From Mariprofundus sp. (lineage in GTDB: Bacteria > Pseudomonadota > Zetaproteobacteria > Mariprofundales > Mariprofundaceae), in contig WFUI01000250.1 of NCBI GenBank assembly GCA_015485035.1, positions 1-5,230 on the forward strand: a stretch of DNA of 5,230 nt. The letters are read 5' to 3'. Numbering within the stretch: position 1 is the stretch's first letter; the number at the start of each line of letters is the position of its first letter. Position numbers and translations under genes: made by a program. The notes under the pieces are model-generated. The model was not told the DNA's origin. It searched no databases and was given only the letters and a program-made list of their open reading frames with translations. Positions 1 through 5,230 of the stretch are shown in pieces.

Positions 1-1
1 G

Positions 2-109
2 ACCATGCACAGCCAGGGCAAGAACTCGCCCTTCCTCGGCCAGACCTTCCGCGGCCGGGTCACCTGCACGCTGGTCAACGGGCGGGTGGTATACGAGGCC
101 AATCACTGA
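2..109 (+). CDS. pyrC: Dihydroorotase, C-terminal fragment (5' part lies outside the window)
   Basis: The frame starting at base 2 gives the last 35 residues of a protein ending ...RVVYEANH and a TGA at 107-109. The stretch SQGKNSPFLGQTFRGRV followed by TLVNGRVVYE is the typical C-terminal signature of class I dihydroorotases (S.GKN.PFLG...GRV..T..NG..VY), where the chain returns to the small beta-sandwich domain. Dihydroorotase interconverts carbamoyl aspartate and dihydroorotate in cytoplasmic pyrimidine synthesis. The metal-binding residues lie upstream of the window, so catalytic competence cannot be judged, and a non-catalytic PyrC-like paralogue is also possible. The first 60 bases contain 41 G+C, clearly richer than the cas genes, so this is probably the resident chromosomal background. 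It converges on the minus-strand ORF at 188-505. Confidence 0.78.
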   Translation, partial: TMHSQGKNSPFLGQTFRGRVTCTLVNGRVVYEANH

Positions 110-187
110 CAAACACAAGGCGCAATCAGAAGTGCCGCCCGATGCCGTCACCAGGCAGGGTGACACCCCAACCGCAAGCCCTTCCGG

Positions 188-505
188 CTACGACGCCGTC
201 AGACGATCGGCAAACGCCTCATGGAAATCCGCTTTTGACATGGGCCGGCCCTCCCATTCAATGACAGGCGGTGACGCCTTGACCCAGCCACCCGGCGGCG
301 CGTCAGAGGGTATCACGAAACCACGGATCGATTCGTCATCACGCACGACCACAGCCGGTCGAAACGACCAGGAAAAGTACTTCACCGATTTGAAAGATTC
401 GAGATCGAGCATCGATACCTTACCATGCAAATTGGCATTCAGTCCCAAACCAATGGGGCCGGTGAGTAACGACAATAATCGCAGTTTGTCGCCAACCTCC
501 TTCAT
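188..505 (-). CDS. Hypothetical protein, 105 aa, family not recognised
   Basis: This minus-strand ORF begins with ATG at 505-503, immediately preceded by an in-frame TGA, so it cannot start further upstream, and it stops at TAG (190-188). The protein has an ordinary soluble composition: a leucine-rich start (LRLLSLLTGPIGLGLNAN), a middle with FRPAVVVRDD and GFVIPSDAPPGGWV, and an acidic/polar end (MSKADFHEAFADRLTAS). I see no signal peptide, clear membrane helix or catalytic motif, and I do not recognise the family. It looks more protein-like than the opposite-strand frame, which is rich in S, T, R and P. Oddly, there is no Shine-Dalgarno before the ATG, while a strong AAGGAGG sits directly after it (codons 2-3), with no good start at the right distance downstream. 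The gene may be a remnant, or the start may be unconventional. It converges with the dihydroorotase gene and shows no sign of belonging to the CRISPR system. Confidence 0.5.
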   Translation of the reverse strand: MKEVGDKLRLLSLLTGPIGLGLNANLHGKVSMLDLESFKSVKYFSWSFRPAVVVRDDESIRGFVIPSDAPPGGWVKASPPVIEWEGRPMSKADFHEAFADRLTAS

Positions 506-661
506 TCAACGATTCATTGGAAAGCCAAGATCAATTCAATCGATATAACAAAAACAATCGCTTTTGTTGAAATGTGGCTGTCTCGTGTTATACATGATAA
601 ATAAAGACAATTAATGCGGATATGGAGCAGGTCTTATCAAATAATCTCTTGAATAATAAAT

Positions 662-682
662 GAGGCCGCATATAGCGGCCTC
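662..682 (-). terminator. GC-rich hairpin, 3' end of tracrRNA and intrinsic terminator
   Basis: GAGGCCGC and GCGGCCTC form a perfect 8-bp stem around a 5-base loop. On the minus strand it is followed by ATTTATTATT, an interrupted U-rich tail that would end the tracrRNA. On the plus strand it is followed by GCATTTTG, so weak termination in that direction is also possible, which would insulate cas9 from upstream read-through. The tail is less regular than a classic run of T, so efficiency is uncertain. Confidence 0.7.
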
Positions 683-705
683 GCATTTTGTGCATCTTTC
701 AGCTT

Positions 706-738
706 GTTAGCGGACAGAGCTCATATCCCAATGAAGTA
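706..738 (-). other. Anti-repeat of the tracrRNA
   Basis: Aligned with the candidate repeat at 5195-5230, the pairing is: 3 bp (GUU/AAC), a one-base bulge with an adjacent mismatch, CGG plus a G-U wobble plus CAG, a U-U mismatch, 16 uninterrupted bp (719-734), one mismatch and 3 more bp. That is about 29 pairs. A long uninterrupted helix with a bulged region nearer the repeat's 5' end is the usual repeat:anti-repeat form in type II systems. The differences from the repeat show this is a diverged anti-repeat and not another array unit. Confidence 0.85.
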
Positions 739-746
739 GTGATTGA

Positions 747-775
747 ATAATAGTAATAAAAGACCGGAAATACAA
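747..775 (-). promoter_or_regulatory. Predicted promoter of the tracrRNA
   Basis: On the minus strand TTGTAT (775-770, 4 of 6 to the sigma70 -35 consensus TTGACA) is followed after exactly 17 bases by TATTAT (752-747, 5 of 6 to TATAAT). A start about 7 bases downstream falls at 740, right before the anti-repeat. The -35 box touches the cas9 ribosome binding site, so this promoter sits inside the cas9 leader and reads in the opposite direction. Confidence 0.6.
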
Positions 776-782
776 GGGGGAG
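774..782 (+). promoter_or_regulatory. Ribosome binding site that fixes the cas9 start
   Basis: AAGGGGGAG, containing GGAG, ends 5 bases before the ATG at 788. It supports that ATG over the in-frame TTG at 743, which has no such site and would place the tracrRNA promoter inside the coding region. Confidence 0.75.
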
Positions 783-787
783 AAACC

Positions 788-3700
788 ATGCCTTCGAAAA
801 TGCGATACAGGCTGGGCCTGGACTTGGGGACCACTTCGATTGGTTGGTGCATGGTCAGGTTGAATGATAATAATCAGCCTGTAGCAATCATCAGATCAGG
901 TGTCAGGATTTTCTCGGATGGCAGGCACCCAAAGACAGGTACTTCACTGGCCGTCGAACGGCGACTGGCGCGACAGATGCGTCGCAGGCGTGATCGTCTC
1001 TTGAAACGTAAAAAGCGAATGCTGGAAGCGCTGGTGAGATTAGGCTTCTTCCCTGAAGACGAGAAAGAGCGCAAAAAATTAACCAACCTGGACCCCTATG
1101 AGTTACGGCGCAAGGGCCTCTATGAGGCACTGAGTGGCCCTGAATTCGCGCGTGCACTGTTTCATATCAATCAGCGCCGGGGCTTCAAGAGTAACCGCAA
1201 GACAGACAAGAACGACAATGACAGTGGCGCACTCAAAACGGCCATCCGTGAATTAAAGCAGAAGCTAGAACAGGAAAAATGCCAGACGCTGGGTGAATGG
1301 CTGGCAAAACGCCATAAAAAAGGTGAAAGCGTCAGGGCAAGGTTAAGGGGAAAGACAGCAAAGGAACGCGCTTATGATTTTTATGTTGATCGTTCGATGA
1401 TCGAGCATGAATTTGAAGCACTCTGGCAGAAACAACGTAAATTCAATCCTGTCTTATTCAACAATGATGCTCACGACGAACTAAAAGACATCTTGCTTTT
1501 CCAAAGAAACTTGAAACCGGTCAAGGTAGGCAAATGTACCCTGATGCCTGAATATCAGCGAGCTCCATTAGCCATGCCTAGTGTTCAAAAGTTCAGAATC
1601 TATCAGGAAGTCAATAACTTAAGGGTTTTAAATGATGACCTTACAGAAAACGACCCCCTATGCAAGGAAGACAGGGATAAGGTGGTTAATCTACTCGAGA
1701 CGAAACGCAAAGCCACATTTGATCAGATCAGAAAGTGTCTGGGACTGCCTGGATCAACCCGTTTCAACCTGGAGGATATCAAGCGGAAGGAACTCAAGGG
1801 AAATGATACAAGCGCAACATTGGCGGGAAAGAAATATTTCGGTAAGCGATGGCATGAATTTAGCCTGAACAAGCAGGATGAAATCGTTGACAAGATACTG
1901 AATGAAGCAAGCGAAGAAAAATTAAAAACGTATTTGAAAAATCTTGATGGGATAACCGATGAAATCGCAGAAAATATAGCCAATATCAGACTGAAAGAAT
2001 CCTATGGTCGATTGAGCCTGGAGGCTATTAGCAGAATACTACCTTGCTTGATGGATGAAGTTATAACGTATGACGCGGCAGTCGCAAAGGCAGGACTTGG
2101 CAGTCACAGCCAGCTCACACATGGTGAAACAACCGGTGAGTTCATGGATAGGCTACCCTATTACGGAATACCACTACAGCGTCATGTAGCCTTTGAAAAA
2201 GACAACCCTAAGAATGATGAGGAGCGCTATGGAAAAATAGCCAACCCGACAGTGCATATCGGCCTGAATCAGGTCAGGCGTGTTGTCAACGCACTGATAA
2301 AGCGTTATGGAAAACCTGATGAGATCATTGTCGAAGTCGCCCGCGATCTCAAACTTAGCAAACAGCAAAAAACCGAAATCCAACGGCAACAAGCTGAAAA
2401 CCAGAGGCGCAATGAAACCTTTCTTGCTGAGGCCTGCCAGGCATTAGAGCTTGACCCTGCAAAATTAGATCGCGCCAAGCGACGTGAAATATCTCAGAAA
2501 ATGCAATTATGGTATGAGCTCAACCCTAAAGACGCCTGCAACCGCAAGTGTCCTTATACAGGTGAGCAAATCAGTATAGAAAAGCTTCTGAGCCCGGAAG
2601 TTGAAATCGAACATATTTTGCCATATTCCAGAACACTGGATGACAGCATGACAAACAAAACTGTGTCAATGAGAAAAGCTAACCGCGACAAAGGCAACAA
2701 GACGCCGTATGAAGCCTTTGCGAATCACCCCGCGTATGACTATGAAAGCATCTTGCAGCGAGCAAATTTAATGCCTTGGCGTAAAGCCAGGAGGTTTGCA
2801 CCAGATGCCTATGAGAAATGGCTGAGAAATGAACAGGATTTTCTTGCCAGGGCGTTGAACGACACCGCCTACTTGTCCCGCCTTGCCAGGGAATATCTTT
2901 CAGTATTATACCCGCCCGGCAAGGTAAGAGTGCGCGTCATACCAGGCACATTGACAGCTAAGCTCCGTGCCAAATTTGGCCTGAACCAGATACTGTCGTC
3001 TGATGATAGAAAGAACCGGGATGATCACCGTCACCACGCCATTGATGCGGCTGTTGTCGCGGTGACAGATCAGGGTTTGTTGAAACGCTTCGCCGATGCC
3101 AGCGCCAGGGCAAGAGAAAAAGGCGTTGATCGTTTGGTCGAGAAGATGCCGATGCCTTGGGAGACCTATCGCGAGCATGTCATGCGTGCGGTCAATAATA
3201 TCATTGTCAGTCATAAGCCTGACCATGGTTACCAGGGTGCGATGCACGAAGATTCGGCATGGGGAATCAGGAAAGATGGCATGGTTGTTATCCACAAACG
3301 GGATGAGAAATCTGGCTTGAGGACAAGAGAGGAAAAGAAGAAAAAACTTATCGAGATAAATAGCACTCGTGATCCCGACAGACATGGAAAAACCGAAGAT
3401 GGAAGAGTCAAACCCTACAAGGGTTATGTAGGGGGAAGTAATTATTGTATCGAGATATGGGAAGATGAGAAAGGAAAGTGGAAGGGTGACGTAATCAGCA
3501 CCTATCAGGCTTACCAGGTTGTCAGGGACTTAGGAGAAGAGAAGGCCATAAAAACATTGAGAGATGCCTTTATAACACTCTCAGGACACCCATTGGTAAT
3601 GCGGCTAATGATCAATGACATGGTGCGCATGGTGGTCAATGACACAAAAAAACTCTTTCGCGTCGTTAAGATTGGCAGAAATGGCCAGGTATTTTTCAGT

Positions 3701-3841
3701 GAACATTTTGAAGCGAACGTCGATGCGAGAAACAGGAACAAGGAAGACCCTTATACTTATATCAGCAAAACCGCCAGCACCCTTAAAAAGGCAAATGCAT
3801 GCAAGGTTACTGTAAGCGAGATCGGTGATATTCACATGTAG
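788..3841 (+). CDS. cas9: Type II-C CRISPR-associated endonuclease Cas9, about 1017 aa
   Basis: RNA-guided DNA endonuclease: with crRNA and tracrRNA it cuts PAM-flanked DNA, HNH on the target strand and RuvC on the other. Residues are counted from the ATG at 788. RuvC-I is LGLDLGTTSIGW with catalytic D12. The arginine-rich bridge helix (ERRLARQMRRRRDRLLKRKKR) spans about 56-80. The recognition lobe follows, with the conserved QRRGFKSNRK. RuvC-II is IIVEVARD with E516. The HNH domain starts near 582 (CNRKCPYTG) and has H609 in EIEHILPYSR and N632 in KANRDKGN; their spacing of 23 matches H588/N611 of Neisseria Cas9. RuvC-III is DDHRHHAIDA with H750 and D753. The C-terminal WED and PAM-interacting part begins around 870. 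All nuclease residues are present and the frame is open throughout. The length fits II-C (about 980-1080 aa), not II-A. cas1 follows after 24 bases, so co-transcription is likely. The PAM cannot be deduced from this sequence. Confidence 0.97.
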   Translation: MPSKMRYRLGLDLGTTSIGWCMVRLNDNNQPVAIIRSGVRIFSDGRHPKTGTSLAVERRLARQMRRRRDRLLKRKKRMLEALVRLGFFPEDEKERKKLTNLDPYELRRKGLYEALSGPEFARALFHINQRRGFKSNRKTDKNDNDSGALKTAIRELKQKLEQEKCQTLGEWLAKRHKKGESVRARLRGKTAKERAYDFYVDRSMIEHEFEALWQKQRKFNPVLFNNDAHDELKDILLFQRNLKPVKVGKCTLMPEYQRAPLAMPSVQKFRIYQEVNNLRVLNDDLTENDPLCKEDRDKVVNLLETKRKATFDQIRKCLGLPGSTRFNLEDIKRKELKGNDTSATLAGKKYFGKRWHEFSLNKQDEIVDKILNEASEEKLKTYLKNLDGITDEIAENIANIRLKESYGRLSLEAISRILPCLMDEVITYDAAVAKAGLGSHSQLTHGETTGEFMDRLPYYGIPLQRHVAFEKDNPKNDEERYGKIANPTVHIGLNQVRRVVNALIKRYGKPDEIIVEVARDLKLSKQQKTEIQRQQAENQRRNETFLAEACQALELDPAKLDRAKRREISQKMQLWYELNPKDACNRKCPYTGEQISIEKLLSPEVEIEHILPYSRTLDDSMTNKTVSMRKANRDKGNKTPYEAFANHPAYDYESILQRANLMPWRKARRFAPDAYEKWLRNEQDFLARALNDTAYLSRLAREYLSVLYPPGKVRVRVIPGTLTAKLRAKFGLNQILSSDDRKNRDDHRHHAIDAAVVAVTDQGLLKRFADASARAREKGVDRLVEKMPMPWETYREHVMRAVNNIIVSHKPDHGYQGAMHEDSAWGIRKDGMVVIHKRDEKSGLRTREEKKKKLIEINSTRDPDRHGKTEDGRVKPYKGYVGGSNYCIEIWEDEKGKWKGDVISTYQAYQVVRDLGEEKAIKTLRDAFITLSGHPLVMRLMINDMVRMVVNDTKKLFRVVKIGRNGQVFFSEHFEANVDARNRNKEDPYTYISKTASTLKKANACKVTVSEIGDIHM

Positions 3842-3865
3842 CCTGATTTGTTTCGGGATGGGAAA

Positions 3866-4795
3866 ATGATTGGTCGGATAGTTGAAATTGCTGATGATGC
3901 TAGGCATATCTTCGTCTCACGCGGTTTTTTGGTGGTAAAGGAAACGGATAACCAACGCCAGGAACTTGGTCAGGTACCACTTGATGATATAGCCGCTGTC
4001 ATTGCCAATGCGCATGGATTGACCTATACCAACAATATCCTTGTTGCGCTTGCCGAACGAGGAATTCCATTCGTACTCTGTGCGGATAATCACTTACCTG
4101 TGGCAATTCTCTGGCCAGTAGATGGACATCATCAACAGGCTCGTCGATATGATGCGCAGATCGAAGCCAAGAAGCCATTGAAAAAGCGGCTTTGGGCAGA
4201 GATTGTACGGTGCAAGTTAATACAACAGGCCGCTGTACTAGAGGCGGTTGGAGTCCCCTCGGCGCCACTAGCTTCGCTGGTCGCCAAGGTGCGATCTGGT
4301 GACCCTGATAATGTCGAGGCGCAGGGGGCTAGACGCTATTGGACACTGTTGTTTGGTGATGGCTTCCGCAGGGATCGAAACAGTGACGGACTCAATTCCT
4401 TGCTTAATTACGGGTATACTGTGTACAGGTCTGCGGTGGCCAGAGCCATTGTCGCCGCAGGCCTGCACCCCACCTGTGGCATCTATCATACCAATGCCGG
4501 TAACCCGATGCGGTTGGCCGATGATCTGATGGAACCATTCAGACCCTTAGTTGATTTACATGTCTTTCAGCTGGATAAACGTGGGGAGAGTGATATCAAT
4601 CCTGATACCAAGCGTACGCTGGTGAGGAGCCTGTATGATGACATGCAGGGACCATCAGGCGCTACTCCTGTGACGGTATGCATGCAGAAGCTGGCAACAT
4701 CCCTGGCTCAGGTTTTTACTGGTGAGCGCGATGATCTTGTTTTGCCATTGTCTGGATTGCCATTGGCATTACTGGCTTCATGCAAGAATGAATAA
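3866..4795 (+). CDS. cas1: CRISPR integrase Cas1, 309 aa (type II-C)
   Basis: Metal-dependent integrase that, with Cas2, inserts new spacers at the repeat. From the ATG at 3866 the protein starts MIGRIVEIADDARHIFVSRG, the usual beginning of this Cas1 branch. A GGGA at 3855-3858 lies 7 bases upstream; the in-frame TTG at 3848 would add six residues and is less likely. The N-terminal beta domain contains VPLDDIAAVIANAHGLTYTNN. The alpha-helical catalytic domain shows the metal-binding triad: E151 (DNVEAQGARRYW), H208 (GLHPTCGIYHTN) and E223 (LADDLMEPFRP). The length is typical and no lesion is visible. It sits between cas9 and cas2, with only 3 bases between its stop and the cas2 start, indicating one transcript. 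II-C systems lack Csn2, and none is seen here, so Cas1-Cas2 would adapt with Cas9 alone. Confidence 0.96.
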   Translation: MIGRIVEIADDARHIFVSRGFLVVKETDNQRQELGQVPLDDIAAVIANAHGLTYTNNILVALAERGIPFVLCADNHLPVAILWPVDGHHQQARRYDAQIEAKKPLKKRLWAEIVRCKLIQQAAVLEAVGVPSAPLASLVAKVRSGDPDNVEAQGARRYWTLLFGDGFRRDRNSDGLNSLLNYGYTVYRSAVARAIVAAGLHPTCGIYHTNAGNPMRLADDLMEPFRPLVDLHVFQLDKRGESDINPDTKRTLVRSLYDDMQGPSGATPVTVCMQKLATSLAQVFTGERDDLVLPLSGLPLALLASCKNE

Positions 4796-4798
4796 GTT

Positions 4799-5125
4799 AT
4801 GTTAAGTGGGTATCGGCTAATGTGGATGACTGTAATGTTCGATTTGCCGGTTATTGACCCGGCAGAACGCAAGGCAGCTACTGCATTCCGTAATACGCTG
4901 CTGGATTTAGGCTTTGAAATGGCCCAATTTTCTGTTTATATGCGCTTTTGCACGAGTCAAGCACAGATCGATACCTACTGTCGTCGAATCGAGTCGATCC
5001 TGCCTGAGGGTGGCAAGGTAAACATATTGGTATTTACTGATAAACAGTATGAGAAAATTATTTCCTATCATGGCAGAAAGAAGCAGGCGCAGAAAAAATC
5101 ACCAGATCAGTTCGAGTTATTTTAG
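4799..5125 (+). CDS. cas2: CRISPR adaptation protein Cas2, 108 aa
   Basis: Small ferredoxin-fold protein that bridges two Cas1 dimers in the spacer integration complex. The first beta strand, WMTVMFDLPV, carries the conserved aspartate D15. The helix with ERKAATAFRNTLLDLGFEMAQFSVYMRF follows, then VNILVFTDKQYEKIISYHG, and the C-terminus ends KKSPDQFELF, a tail common in type II Cas2. The ATG at 4799 gives the MLSGYRLMW start familiar in this branch; an ATG at 4820 would shorten it by seven residues. Its own ribosome binding site is weak (AAG-rich sequence across the cas1 stop), and the 3-base gap to cas1 suggests translational coupling. It is the last gene of the operon; the CRISPR repeat begins about 70 bases beyond its stop. 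Confidence 0.96.
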   Translation: MLSGYRLMWMTVMFDLPVIDPAERKAATAFRNTLLDLGFEMAQFSVYMRFCTSQAQIDTYCRRIESILPEGGKVNILVFTDKQYEKIISYHGRKKQAQKKSPDQFELF

Positions 5126-5140
5126 GATTATGGTAGTTTC

Positions 5141-5204
5141 GATGATCTCCATTTCCCATAAACCCATTATGAAACAAGGAATTATGGAAAATGGAGTATA
5201 CATC
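5141..5204. repeat. Large imperfect inverted repeat between cas2 and the CRISPR repeat
   Basis: CTCCATTTCCCATAA (5147-5161) is the inverse of TTATGGAAAATGGAG (5182-5196) with a single mismatch in 15, around a 20-base loop. After a small internal loop (AT against TATA) the outer GATG (5141-5144) also pairs with CATC (5201-5204). The right arm enters the candidate CRISPR repeat. It could act as a terminator of the cas transcript or of the oppositely transcribed array, but neither side has a clean T run, so the role is inferred. Confidence 0.65.
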
Positions 5205-5230
5205 ATTGGGATATGAGCACTGCCCGGAAC
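5195..5230 (-). CRISPR. Cas2-proximal CRISPR repeat unit, 36 bases (array continues beyond the window)
   Basis: Only one unit is visible, so this rests on complementarity to the anti-repeat and not on repetition. On the minus strand it starts GTTCCGGGCAGTGCTC and ends CAATGATGTATACT. A length of 36 and a GTT start are typical of type II repeats. The repeat ends in TATACT, 5 of 6 to the -10 consensus with TG directly before it, as in II-C repeats that carry their own crRNA promoter. No further unit lies between here and cas2, so it is the last unit on this side. The outer boundary at 5230 is the window edge and could be a few bases further. Confidence 0.75.

Larger units (their letters stand above)
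651..740 (-). ncRNA. tracrRNA (predicted), transcribed divergently from cas9
   Basis: Predicted trans-activating crRNA of about 90 nt that would pair with the crRNA repeat and be bound by Cas9. Read on the minus strand from about 740, it begins with the anti-repeat (738-706), including the 16-mer TCATTGGGATATGAGC that is identical to 5203-5218 and so complementary to the crRNA repeat on the other side of the cas genes. A linker follows at 705-683 (AAGCTGAAAGATGCACAAAATGC). Its TGAAAGATG recalls the TGAAAAGATG of the Neisseria tracrRNA, and GCA/TGC could close a small loop. It ends with a perfect 8-bp hairpin (682-662) and a U-rich tail. A -35/-10 pair lies just upstream. Position next to cas9, orientation, complementarity, promoter and terminator all agree. 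The exact 5' and 3' ends are inferred. Confidence 0.85.

Noticed and set aside
147..164. GTCACC/GGTGAC inverted repeat between the converging genes
   Set aside because: Six pairs only and no T run on either strand; too weak to call a terminator.
132..548. Plus-strand open frame of 138 codons starting with GTG
   Set aside because: It overlaps the 105-aa minus-strand ORF, has a low-complexity composition rich in S, T, R and P, no ribosome binding site and no recognisable motif. I read it as the antisense shadow of 188-505.
547..568. AACAAAA/TTTTGTT inverted repeat
   Set aside because: A short AT-only-like stem of 7 bp with an 8-base loop and no supporting context; likely chance in AT-rich DNA.
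596..638. AAGAC/GTCTT hairpin as an alternative 3' end of the tracrRNA
   Set aside because: Five pairs with a bulged extension and a 22-base loop; far weaker than the perfect hairpin at 662-682, which already explains the 3' end.
640..760. Plus-strand promoter for the cas operon
   Set aside because: Candidates such as TTGAAT (649-654) with TATAGC, or TTGTTA (704-709), lack a matching partner at 16-18 bases or fall within the terminator stem; none is convincing, so no promoter is annotated.
743..787. Upstream TTG start for Cas9 adding 15 residues
   Set aside because: The added residues are not Cas9-like, TTG has no ribosome binding site, and AAGGGGGAG stands correctly before the ATG at 788. 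The tracrRNA promoter also occupies this segment.
706..787. tracrRNA on the plus strand
   Set aside because: In that direction the repeat-like segment is followed by the cas9 start with no hairpin or terminator, and the array repeat would lack the GTT start and terminal -10 box. The minus strand fits on all counts.
2906..3385. Minus-strand open frame of 159 codons within cas9
   Set aside because: It lies entirely inside the conserved RuvC-III and downstream part of cas9 and encodes nothing recognisable; an antisense shadow.
3848..3865. TTG start for Cas1 adding six residues
   Set aside because: The ATG at 3866 gives the conserved MIGRIVEIA beginning and has GGGA at a fitting distance.

Overview
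The window holds a compact type II-C CRISPR-Cas locus beside a chromosomal pyrimidine gene. The cas genes read left to right as cas9 (788-3841), cas1 (3866-4795) and cas2 (4799-5125). There is no csn2 or cas4 between or after them; only 105 bases follow cas2. The protein features (short Cas9 of about 1017 aa, Cas1 beginning MIGRIVEIA, Cas2 beginning MLSGYRLMW) fit the II-C family of proteobacteria, the group that includes the alphaproteobacterial Parvibaculum-type Cas9s. I cannot name the species. The left edge is the C-terminus of a dihydroorotase in GC-rich DNA (41 of the first 60 bases are G or C), while the cas genes are visibly more AT-rich. This fits a mobile defence locus placed next to a housekeeping gene.

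Layout: 2-109, end of dihydroorotase (+). 188-505, an unrecognised 105-aa ORF (-). 506-787, an AT-rich intergenic region with the RNA elements of the system. 788-5125, the cas operon. 5126-5230, a large imperfect inverted repeat running into what I read as the cas2-proximal CRISPR repeat.

The most informative observation is an RNA pair not visible from the ORFs. Sixteen bases at 719-734, just upstream of cas9, are an exact reverse complement of 5203-5218 at the right edge, and complementarity continues on both sides with bulges. I interpret 706-738 as the tracrRNA anti-repeat and 5195-5230 as one 36-base CRISPR repeat, both read on the minus strand. Upstream of the anti-repeat on that strand are a -35/-10 pair with 17-base spacing. 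Downstream is a perfect 8-bp GC-rich hairpin with a U-rich tail. This gives a tracrRNA of roughly 90 nt, transcribed away from cas9. The repeat on the minus strand begins GTT and ends in TATACT, a -10-like box, as expected for II-C arrays in which each repeat carries its own crRNA promoter. The array would then be transcribed towards cas2, opposite to the cas genes.

Together: Cas1-Cas2 would integrate spacers. The array beyond the right edge would give crRNAs. The tracrRNA would pair with the crRNA repeat and load Cas9, which has all expected RuvC and HNH catalytic residues. The set looks complete and potentially active, but the array itself and the PAM cannot be seen here.
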